This document shows, in pieces, positions 36,701 to 48,700 of a DNA stretch of 64,000 nt; the stretch's first letter is position 1, and each line of letters starts with the position of its first letter. The position numbers and the translations under genes were made by a program. Origin of the DNA: Ostrinia nubilalis (lineage: Eukaryota; Arthropoda; Insecta; Lepidoptera; Crambidae); assembly GCF_963855985.1 (NCBI RefSeq), contig NC_087108.1, forward strand, positions 10,372,001-10,436,000, in the 5' to 3' direction. The notes under the pieces were generated by a model. It ran no database searches. It was not told the origin of the DNA and worked only from the letters and a program-made list of their open reading frames with translations.

Positions 36701-39700
36701 ATAATGTCTGCTACATATACATTGTAGAACAGTGGCCCCAAATGGGATCCTTGTGGTATACCTGTAGGTATACTAATAAAATCTGACTTATATCCCCCCA
36801 CAACAACAGCTTGAGAGCGACAGTTTAAGTAGGATTTAATCCATCTGAGCAAATCGCCGTGTATTCCCAACCCTAACAATTTATGGATTAGAATGTCGTG
36901 ATCCACACGGTCAAAAGCTTTAAAATTAAATTGAATTTTTCATTCCGCATATTTACTTTGACTTGTGCCGTGTGGTGACGGCAGAGTAGAATACATTTGT
37001 CACCAACCCCTACTCTTCCTGCGGGTGTCGTAAGAGGCGACTTAGGGACTACACATAATACACATCAAACAGAGAACGGGCAGCAGCGCTCTTTGTAAAA
37101 CATACTTATTTTTTAAACTGCGATCTCGAACCCGCCTGCCAAGCGTGGGCACAGAATAAGTAATAGTACAGGTACAGAAGGATTACTCCGCAAGACGATT
37201 TAAATAAATGCGAGTCTTGCTACGACGCGATACAGTGGAATTCAGCTCGCACAGCACTACGTACCTACAATTTTATTCACCTACAAGTTTTGTCTCTTTC
37301 TATCGCGTGCCTCTGAACTCTTCTTACGCTGTTAGGGTTGCTGTCTAGTAGTGTCTAGTAAAAAAATAATTAATCTACTTATTTGTAATGAGGTACGTAT
37401 GTAGGTAAGTACGCATTCATTATGGAAAACCTTGGGAGAGGCCTTTGTCCAGCAGTGGACGTCATTTTTGGCTGAAACGAACGAACGCATTCTGAGCAGT
37501 AGTCATGGTAGGTTAGGTTCCTATACTATCCTAAGAATTAATTGATTACCTACATGGCCAACATACCTTTCAGCATCTTTGGGTAGCGAAAAAAAAGATA
37601 AATCCGGTAAATTTCTTTTCGAATTTAAACACCCGAACGCCGCACAATAATATTTCTTTCTCTTTATGTCCATTTTTAAATAATACTTCGATCATAGAAT
37701 TAGGTACTACAACGCACGCCAGCGTCCTGACGGGCTCGCGCGTGACACTCGATTGATATAATACCCGCCGGCGGGGCGCTTCGCTGTAGGTAATTATCGG
37801 ATGTACCGCGCGGAGTGAGCCAGGCCTGGCGTGGGGCTTATGGCAAAACCCGCCACTATAGTGGAGGAGGCTTATAGTCCAGCAGTGGACTGTAAAGGGC
37901 TGTTGATGATATTTACTTACTTTCATAGTGGTGGAGTCTGCTTCAGTAAATATTGACGAGAAATTAACAGCAATATAATTTTTGTCCACCATTAAATTAC
38001 TCATTCCAAAGTTAAAGTTGCTATCAACTTCTGTATCGAAAGTAATTGCCGTATGCATCATGACTCTAAAAGAAGTCTGAAACAAAACCATTAAGCCGAG
38101 TATTAGGTAGGACCTACTCAAAGTAAAAAGTAAAGTAAAACCAATAAGATGGAGACGCCATCTTTAACAGCTTTGGAGTTCGCCCAAAGCTGGATGACTA
38201 ACAAAGTAAAGATCTTCTTCTGTAAGTTTATTAAAAATGGTTTTGCTTACATTCCTGAGATCTCCCTTAAGGCAGTTGATAACATAACCGACTCCTAATC
38301 CTTTGGTTTGTACAAGAATCATATCTTCAAAGCTACTATCCCGAGAGTTTCCAATATGATCCTCTGAAAAGCAAATTGCAGGTGTAGGAAAAAAATCAAG
38401 ATTTTTTTGTAATAAAATTCTGGTTGCTTTATGAGTTTTCTAAAGTCCGGTCGCCGATCTGATAAAACTTCGTCCAATGACCCCAAGCTACCCATTCTTA
38501 TCGCTCGCGCGGAATTATATTGCTGTCGCGATTGTGCGACGGGCGGCCGCAGTGAGTACAGTGACAGCAATATACGCGCATTTATAGGTCATTGGACGAA
38601 ATTCTGTTTACTCCGCGACCGGACTTTAGTGTTCTAAAATCTGTTAAATTAACCGTTTAACTCCGGGAAGAGCTTCAAGAGGAAACGTTTCTTGCGCATG
38701 TCGCTAACAGTGGCGAAGACACGCATCCTAAGCTCCAGCGCAACAGCAATGGCGGCCTGCCCTAGCGCGCCCGCACCGCCGTGCACTAAGATGCTAAGGT
38801 TTGGCTTTGCCTTAGCTTTGATTACCTGAAAACGACAAAGTGAGGATTTAGACAAGAATGGCATTAAATTCCCCCAATAGTCTTTGGTAGGTAACTACAT
38901 CATTTTTGCATGAACTCTTTATAACTCTTTCTATCCGCTTTACCGTGTCACTCGATTTAAAAAACACTCTATAATGTCGAAAAATGTTCAGTCCCTTGAG
39001 TGTCGTTATACAGAGCATATACTGTAGTTTATAAACGACACAAAGTAGGTATCTATTAAAGCGTTGCTGTAATATTATACATTTTAATGCGAAAGTTTGG
39101 ATGTCATGATGTCTGGATTTTGTTGAAACTTTACAGTATTACTGTTTGTAATTTATGACGTTCTGTGACAAACTAAATTTCACACGGGTGAAACCGCGGG
39201 CAAAAGCTAGTGTAAAATAATTCTAAAAAAAATATTTTCGTATAATAGAAAAAATAATTGAAAAAGCAATTTGTTCCCGTTAACCCCTCGTGGTAAGCTA
39301 AATATGCTTGTGTTACGAGTGGGTTCACCACGATGAACCCGCGTTCCTCTACTAGTATGACCCCTTCACCGTTCGACTACCGTGGCTTTAATACACTGCT
39401 AATACCCATTAGCAGTCTGCTCACATGACTTATGGTTCGGAAACGTGGTCTTATACAGAAGCTCAAAGTTGCACAGCGTGCTGTGGAGAGGGCTATGCTC
39501 AGTATTATGCTCGGTGTTTCTTTACGAGATCGAATCACAAATGAGGAGATCCGTAAACGAACTAAAGTCGTTGACATAGCCCGACGGATTAGCAAGCTGA
39601 AGTGGCAATAGGCAGGGCACATAAAAAGTCAAAAGTCAAAAGTCAAAATTTCTTTATTTGTTTAGACTAATAAATAGTTCTTACAAATCGTCATTTTGCT

Positions 39701-42700
39701 CTTAAGGAGCCTTTACATGTCTCATAATCTTTTTACCCTACCAGCGCTTCGAGACCAACATTTGGCAAGTGCTGAGAAGAAGCGCCGCAACAAACTCAGT
39801 CACCACTGTCTGCCGGTTAATATAAATAAATAGAAATAGCAGTAGTAGGTACATTCGATTCAGGAGCAGTTCACTGAATTTACCATGCATTCTTGTATAG
39901 TGTAGGTATCTTATAAGAATGGGTATACAAAATTGCGTGGTATATTAAACAAGGTAGTGACGTGCTAATATCTAGACTTACAGATTACATACTTAAATAC
40001 TTGTAGAAATGACTCGCATACATAAGTTGGAATAACTTGGATTGACCAGTCCCCGAAAGCAGCGCCTGTTCACAGACATGACGAGTGAATTTAATTATAG
40101 TACGCAGAACTGACGGCCGATGGGGCAGCAAGGAATGATGTGGAGGCCGCGTACCGGAAAACGCAGCGTGAGACGTCCACTCACAAGATGGACCGACGAC
40201 ATCATAAAGGTAGCAGGAAAGCGCTGGACGCAGGCCGCTACCAACCGGGTAACATGGAAAGCATTGGGGGAGGCCTATGTTCAGCAGTGGATGATGATGA
40301 TGATGATGAGTCTACTCACAAGACAGTAGAAGGCGTGAGCATAAGGCAGCGGGACTGTAGCTGCTTCTTCCATGGTCCAGTGGTCGGGCACCGGCCACAG
40401 CAGTTGCGGCAAGCCTTTAAGGCGCTTGCTAGCGGACCCACTCGGCACTATGCCCATCACGCGGTCTCCCCTGAAACATTATAATGTTTTAAACTTTCAT
40501 GGTATTATTTACGGAATCCTACCATGTACCTTAGGTACCTTATTATTAACGAGCCTCGAGATCATCGTATCGAGAATCGAGATCATGGCACTTGCAACAG
40601 TGCCGAAATATCGGAGGCATTTACCAGCCAGAAATCACAGAGATGACCAAAACATTACATTTTCGGTATTCTTACCTGTCAGTTACCCCACTGAAGTCCA
40701 TCCCGTAAGCGTTGTTATCGCTGTTATGATTATACACGCCCGTAGCCTTTTTCACATCAATTTTGTTAAGTCCAGCGAAGTGAACCTAAAAGAAAAACAT
40801 GGCTAGAACAATAAATTGCAAGTTCGGAACATTTGTAATTTTATTGACAGTAGAATTTTTCAAAAGAATCCATCAAGATTCCTCTTTGAAATTCTATCTA
40901 TGTCCTGTATTTCTTCGACTCATATTAGGTCGGTGAACCTACGGCCCCATCTATAAAATATTTCAATGATAAAAATTATACCGTTATTCCAATCCCAGGA
41001 CTGGAAGGTTCTGGCATTTCGACCCAACTCAGGGAATTGAGGTCGCCAATATGTTTGCTCTTGAGTGCCATATTATGGTGCATATCTTTTGAATGGTCTT
41101 CAGCTAAAGGAGTATAATATACTCCTCCCCATACCCCCTAAAAATAATAAACGAAAATATTAATCTTTAGGTCATATTACATTTAAATTATGTCATAGAT
41201 AAGGCCCGTAATATACGGACAGCTTGAAGCAGTATACTAGTATCGACAGCTTTAAGCAGCGAATGCATAGCAAACTAGGTACAGTATTCAAAACACATAC
41301 ACGAAATCGCTCGACCAGCTGTTGTTGTGACTGATTTATGCAATTGTACGCTGAAATTTCAATTAACTATTACTACATCACTGCAAGAGCGATCCGTTTA
41401 AGTTGATCACTAGCTAACTGCTCTTCCTGTCCGTATATGGCAAGCCTAACCGTTAATTTGATACTGACACTCTGCAATACATTAACGGCTAAATGTAGAT
41501 CAGCAACGCCTTCTATGTCGGATTCTTCAGGAATTTTATCATTAACCATAACTAAAACGACATGGTTACGGTTGGCTTCCTTCCGCCATTTGCCGACTAA
41601 TTCTTCGATTCCTTCTACAGGTGGATAGGACGTGACGACAACAAGCTTATGATTAGGAGGCAAATTATTTCTAGCCAAAGTCAGCCTCTTAAGATCAGTC
41701 TCACTTCGCACAGTAATAGTTTTCCTTGAGTTTGGTTGGGCTGATGGTTTCCAACGTGCTAGAGTCAAGTAACCATTCTCAATTTTGTGACAAGATACGA
41801 CCCGATAATATGATGATGATGATGATACAGGTTTGAATGTGTGACAGTCTGTTGCGGCTACTATGAACGAGTCTGCTGGCAAGATTCCGGATAGTAACTG
41901 TAAAATCTGAAATAAATTTATGCAAGTTTTTATATCTTTATCATTACTACAACATGTTCTTTTATATTGTGGTGCACCTATCACTTACGTTGTCATCCAA
42001 TTTCAATCGTTGAAGAAATGTAACACAGACATTATACTTTTCCTGGTTTTGCCGAAGTTCTAGGATATCCTTTTTTTCATATTGAACATTAAGACTCTGT
42101 AGATCATCCTGTACTATATTTTTTAGCGTGTCATCTTGGGTATTGTCACACTCCAAATCATTAAATACTTCCAGAACCTTTATATAATCTCTACGATTAT
42201 TTTCTGCGACTATTTGTAAAAAGATTTCCAATGAACTTTTAACCTGGTAAAACATATAATTGGTCATATTATTATTACCTAATTAGATAAATATTATTGC
42301 TTACTTTTTATGTCTGACGATAGTAAAAGTTTAGGAATAAAATTGAATGTTGTTTTAACTTACGTCGGTCATACTAAATTGCAAGCGTGGAACAAACGTC
42401 AATGCATTGATTGATAGTTTATCGTTTTTTGATTTAGATAAATCTATAAATTTAATATTTTCCAGTTGTATTCCACCACAGCTGTAAAATATGATGAACT
42501 CATATTATTAATTTACCTTATTGAACTAAACGTTAGCATTATTTAACTTCCTATCATTTACTATACCTTGTAATAGAATGCAGCGCATCTATGCGTGCTT
42601 TCATTACATTTTTTCCTTGGGAACTAGTTACTTGAGTTGATAAGTGCTTTTTGGTATCAATTGTGAGAGTTCTTATGAATGCAGGCTGTGACACTGCATC

Positions 42701-45700
42701 ATGTTTTTGTCTTAAAGCATTCAGTTGCAGTAAGCCATCAATAAAAGTCACCCAATTGCCATCCCATTTAACAGCAGCTCCCGAAAAAGTTTCATTCGCT
42801 TCTTGAAGACTTTGGAAATCAGATCTGTAATTTTGTTATTGATTTTAAAGAAAAATGATAATGCTTTTAAAGAAAAATATTTAAAGTAAACGATTAAAGA
42901 AATTTTACTAACAGACCATAGCCTAATTGATTAAAAAGTGAGTAATAAATTAATCTTAAGTCAATTTATATGAAAAATGAGAACCTACTTGTAACAATAA
43001 TCTCTTTCGTGAAGAATTTCATAAACATCTCGACAGCTGAGGGTTATTTCCTTATTTTTAGTTGTACTGTTTTCTTCAATGGTTTTAAATTCATCTTTGT
43101 TTTCTAAAATAAATCCATTAGCTATCTTTGAAATGCCATGCATTACCTGAAAAAAAAGGTTGCAGACTAATATTTCTTTCTTTTTTGCCCGTATTATGTA
43201 TGTATTTCTAGTCAAGACCTATGAAACAAAAGACTGTGTTGGTTTTCCAGATTAGTTCCATAGGCTAGACATCAGCAAGTGGTAAAACCATCTGCTTCTT
43301 TGAATTATAAAATACAAACAAATAACATTGTGCACTCACTTCAAACCAACCAGAACCTCTGTGGAGAGCTATAGTTATTGTTAGTGACGTTCTATCATTC
43401 AGTAAAGGTTGAACAAACAATTCAACTTTGCTAAATTTGACGGAAACTTTCTTTTTTTCTTGTCCAGTGGACATCGCCAGAGTGTCCCAGACAGCAACCA
43501 GGGCGGCCGCAAATGGATATACGTTTTGACCTTTAAAAGCAAATTCAAATTAAAATAGTTTATTCAAGTAGTGTAACCCGCAGAATCGCTAAAATCAAGT
43601 GGCAGTGGGCAGGGCACATAGCTCGTAGAGCTGACGGCCGCTGGGGCAGGAAAGTTCTTGAGTGGCGACCACGTAGCGTGGGCAGGCCTCCCACTAGGTG
43701 GACCGACGATCTGGTGAAGATCGTGGGAGGCGCCTGGATGTGAGCGGCGCAGGACCGGTCCTTGTGGAAATCCTTGGGGGAGGCCTTTGTCCAGCAGTGG
43801 ACGTCTTTCGGCTGAAACGAACGAACGAACGAACGATTCAGTAAATAGGCCTTTTCCAGGGCATTTATACACGTCCCAAATATAGCTTGCCCTACCACCA
43901 CTTCGGGACAATTATATGGGCTGGTACTGAGAAGAAGTGGCGAAAGAAAGTCAGTCACCTTTATCAGCAAATACAACACATTAATCTTAAACTACCGGAC
44001 GAAAAATATTTTTTAGGGTAACTATGTATTTATAAGTATTATCGCCGTGACTGTTTCATGACTATGTCCATGGAGATGTAAGGAGATCACGTAACGCCGT
44101 GACTGGTGACATCATCGAGCCAAAATCTAGGTAATTGCAAGCTTCAACCACACCAACGCGTGCAGATCGCGTGCCATCGCCGGCGCGATCATAGGGAAAT
44201 GACAGGTCGCGTGAACTGTCATGGGTCGCGCGACCTGTCATTAGCCTTATGGCCGGTGTGGTTGAAGCCTTATTCGGTTCTTAGTTTTGGGTTTTACTTA
44301 CCTCTGAGGACGTTTCCCCGCAAGTAACGATATTCCTCGTCATAGACAGTAACTATTTGTTTAGCAGCTGCTGCCACTTTTTTTTGTATCGTTTTGTACA
44401 GGGGAAGAGCCCTGTAAATTATTTAGTTGAGCGTTACGTATAATTTAGTTGAGCTACACGTTACTTTAGTAATTGTTTTGAAGTATCAATCATCTCTTAC
44501 CATATCTCACCGTGAGCCCATTGCACCAGATGTGAAAGAAACGGTGTCCCCGTTGAAACTGGAAATTCGACCTTCGGATATAGAACATGCACTCTCGGAT
44601 TGTAACCTTCCATGAATAACCTGCAAAATTATCTACCATGTCATCTACTTCATATTTACAAACATTTGTGTACCTAAACCATTACTTACTTTCCGATACC
44701 CTCTAAAACTAATGCGGGGTTATTTGGATGAGCTCGACGAGTCAGTGGAATATTATTACAGGTTGAAGGCAGAGATCGTTTGAGAATAGCCTGTAGAAGT
44801 CCGTGAGGAGCTATCTCCACCAGTACTGCATTGGGTGGAATCAGGCGAGACGCTTCCTCAAAAAGCACAGGATTCTGAAACCAATCAAGATTTATGTTAG
44901 AGAAGGAATATTAATAAGACATTTATCTTAATTCCTTTATGTATTCACCAGTAAATTATTTGTGTGGTACTCAGCAGAAGAATATTTGGCAGATTCGTCG
45001 CCCCACCGATCCTCTGGGACTGATGTTGAGACCCATTTCTCGCTGCGTGGTTTCGGGTCCTTGATCACTTCTGATAAATATTTTAGTAAGCTTGGCCCTG
45101 AGAATAAAACATTACATTGTTTTATTGCCTAAATTATGACGTAAGATTTTGCATGAAGGATATTATGACACTATACCTGCATCAGCAATATACCGCGAGT
45201 GGTAAGCAATGTTTGAACAAGGAACCTCTTTAGCGAAGATTTTCTTATTAGCGAGCGAGGTCACGAAGTCCCTCATCACTTCAGCAGGTCCTGAGATGGT
45301 GCTGGACTCGGAGGAATTATGACAAGCGACTTCTATTTCTGGAGGAACCATGTCCACTATCTGAAATACATACGAGTAGTACCTATAATATAGCAAGTCA
45401 CTAAAAACCAATTTTATTTCAAAAGCTTTCAGAATATTGTTTTTGAGGTTGGTTCAATAGATTATTCAGATTTATAACTTACTTACACAGAATAATTATT
45501 TCAACGGAAACTTAAGTAGTATTATTATGAAATTCAGAAAGTAATTTAATTAGGTAGTACGATTACGTACGATTTTTTTGATAATGTTGACATTATCAAA
45601 AAAATCTTTTTGAAATTGCCCATCCACTGCTGTTATTCACCAACTTTGTTTTAGACAATTTATTTAATAACTGGAATAATTAACTTTACCTGCTGGTACC

Positions 45701-48700
45701 CAAGACCCACTGCGGCCATGGAGCCATGGATGAAGGGTGTTTGTATGGACACCAAGCCCCGGCTGTAAGCGGACAGGATCATCTCCTCCGCGGTGAAGCA
45801 GCCGTCGGCGTACGCGCATCCAAGCTCACCGACGCTATGACCTGCGAGTTTACAAACGAACCTTTGACAAGTTTGTTCTCATCATCATCATCAACAGCCC
45901 TTTACAGTCCACTGCTTGGATTATGAGCCTCCTACAGTGGAGGGTTTTGCCATAATCCCCAAGCTTGGCAGGCTGGTCGGAAATTGCAGTTTAAAAGATT
46001 GATGTTTTGAGAGAGCGCTGTTGCCCGTTAGTTCTCTGTTTGATGTGTAGTCCCTAAGTCGCCTCTTACGATACCCGCGGGAAGAGTAGGGGTTGGTGAC
46101 AAATGTATTCTACTCAGCAGTCACCACACGGCACACGTTTGATCTAATTAAACCAAATTATTAGTGACTCATTGTCGTCTTTGCAAAGCAAAGTATTAAA
46201 TTATTTTTTTGTAAAAGAAATAGTATGCTTACCGATGATATTATCTGGAACTAAGCCTAATTCCCGTAGAATGTCAGTGAGGCCTATTTGAACAGCGGCT
46301 ATCCCAACAAAAGAGTGTAGTATGTTGTCGAAAATAGTTTTGTCCGGCGAAGTTATTATGTGCACGATATCAATGCCTTTTGGCTTCAATACTTGATCAC
46401 ATCTGAAAGAGACATAAACATAAGTCAAAGGATCATCTTTATAAAAACTGTTTCAAGTAGAATTTTTCCCATCAAAATTCATAAATTAAAATGGGTTTTC
46501 ATAGGTCCGGTCACCACAGGAAAAACAAAGCGACCGACATAACCCGTAGAAGTGATAAAATCAAGTGGCAGTGGGCGGGGCACGTAGCTCGTAGAGCTGA
46601 TGGCCACTGGGGCAGAAAAGTTGGCTGGATGACGTAGTGTAGGCAGGACTCCACTGGGCGGACCGACGATCTGGTGAAGGTCGCAGAAAGTACCTCGACT
46701 GGTCGTTATGGAAATCCTTGGAGGAGACCTTTGTTCAGGAGTGGTAGTCATTTGGCTGAAACGAACGAACGGTCACCGGTACCGGCTTAGTAGGTAAGTA
46801 AACTCGAACTTGATGCAATAAAAATACAATTTGGACTTGGTCATCGTATTTTTGTTGACCAAACTTCATCATCATCATCATCATTTCAGCCACAGGACGT
46901 CCACTACTGAACATAGGCCTCCCCCAATGACTTCCAGATCGCACGGTTGGTAGCGGCCTGCATCCAGCGCCTTCCTGCTACCTTTATCAGGTCGTCGGTC
47001 CACCTTGTGGGTGGACGTCGCACGCTGCGTTTGCATTCCAGAACCTTGCTGCCCCATCGGCCGTCAGTTCTGCGTACTATGTGCCCTGCCCACTGCCACT
47101 TCAGCTTGCTGATCCGTTGGGCTATGGCAGCGACTTTAGTTCGTTTACGGATCTCCTCATTTATGATTCGATCTCGTAAAAAGACATCGAGCATAGCCCT
47201 CTCCATCGACCAAACTTACTTTTGGTGTAATATTTGTATCGTTAAGTTTCATCCACAAAAACGCGCCCCAGCAATTTTCGATCGACGGAAGCGCGGGGTG
47301 CGGGGAGTTTGATTCGAGCAATCCGAGCGTCATTATTGTAGTGTGCGTGCGCACTCATGGATAATTTAGCGTGTACCGATAACACTAGTTAAAACATTCG
47401 CGGAAGAATGGTGGGGCGCGTCTTCGTGGATGAAACGATCTGTACCTTTGTATGGCCGCGCTGAATATAGGGATGCGCATGAGTTGCGCGCCCATGCCGG
47501 CCCACTGCGAGCCCATGCCGCTGTACACGAACCACAGCGGCTTCTTCGCGGCGTCGAAGTACTCGCACTTCTCCGATATGCTGTACGTCTTCAACTCCTC
47601 ATTCGTATCTTGAATAAAAATATTAGTTTGTAAATTATGTTATCCTTTTCTATGTTTCGATACTCCATTTAATATTTGCGGTCTTTCAGGCAGAGTGGTT
47701 ACTGGCTACGTCATGCTCTTCCTTCAGCCAATTTCGGGACTCTGCTGGATAGGAGCACTCTGTCTCTTGCCATATCACTCAGACTAGGCGTCAAGACAAA
47801 CCATCCCCATCGCTGTCGTTGCGGTACCTACTCGCGTCGGTGAGTTAGGACACCGTTGCCTCCCATGGCCTCTCATGCCAAATGAGACATCCCATGGCGT
47901 CTCCCGACACGCGTGCATATTCTATGATTGTTACCATTCCTACATCCGGTGAAATCGAAAATAATTTGTGTTTTTTTTTTAGAATAAATCTAACAATAAA
48001 AAAGTATAATGTAAAAAAAAATTACCGAGTATAGTAAATCCTCTCCCAAGATGTCCACTGATGCTTATTTCATGGATGTTGTGCAGTAAAGCCAGCTCCT
48101 CGGGGTCTATTGGTCGGCTTTTCAGGTCATCCAATATTAATTGGACTGCGGATTCTTGTCTTCCCGAAATTGTTACTAGGTGTGGAATACTAGACTGGTA
48201 CTTGGTTAGATCCTGCTGATAACATAAGCATTAAAATGTTGCAGGCGATTCGTCACCTCCAACATTTCTCCACAAAATGGACTATTCCCACCTTTCGTTT
48301 CTACAGATCAGCTTGAGCACTAATAAAAACCCAACCAGTAAAGGTCTTTGTCTCGAGGATAGTAAACTCTCATTGGACCCACAAGGAAATTAATCAGAAG
48401 AGTATAGGAAGAGTGTTTAGTATTGTAACTAAATCCTAACAGTTCAAAATTCAGAATATACAAGTGGTGTCTCACTAAGTGTTTTCTTTATGAACCTCTA
48501 CATAAACATCACCTCAAATAAACAACATAAAAAGTGGTCCTTCGAGCCGGATTAAGTTAAGGTTCAACTTGCCTCCAGTGCAAAGCGGATGACAAGTGAC
48601 AAAACAAAGGTTTAAAACCTATAAGAAAAGATTATGCAATGATAATAATTAAATTAAAATATTGCCTTTGGTTTGTAATGGCCATGTAATAAAACATGAG

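Larger units (their letters stand above)
34015..41137 (-). other. Enoyl reductase (ER) exons; nucleotide-binding motif kept
   Basis: Exons 24-30, residues about 1407-1750. DLNSLSWVEMP and GMDFSG mark the start, GDRVMGIVPSG and EEAATVPLPYAHAFYCL match FAS. HGGAGALGQAAIAVAL (about 1560-1575) matches the HSGSGGVGQAAIAIAL motif for NADPH. FGMSN and YVRPLTHVTYPAHEAARA form the C-terminal part. It could still bind NADPH. A LINE with reverse transcriptase sits in the intron 34188-37920. Confidence 0.75.
42989..44411 (-). other. Dehydratase (DH)-like exons; catalytic His replaced by Asn
   Basis: Exons 17-19. The HxxxGxxxxP motif aligns without gaps to NVLRGQNVYP, so the histidine is Asn901 while the Gly and Pro remain. 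Neighbouring FAALVAVWDTLA matches FPATGYLYLVW-type sequence. The fold is likely present and the chemistry lost. Confidence 0.7.
44501..47608 (-). other. Acyltransferase (AT) domain exons; catalytic residues intact
   Basis: Exons 10-16, residues about 494-868. It starts VYSGMGSQWAGMG. The nucleophile motif GHSVGE (Ser607) is split by an intron after its first base. AYSRG keeps the arginine that binds malonyl carboxylate in animal FAS, and AYHSRY gives the catalytic histidine (His709). This is the only FAS active site here that looks fully preserved. Confidence 0.8.

Noticed and set aside
37570..38121. 183-codon open frame across FAS-like exon 29
   Set aside because: Only residues in 37921-38076 match the paralogue; the rest reads through the intron and a LINE tail.
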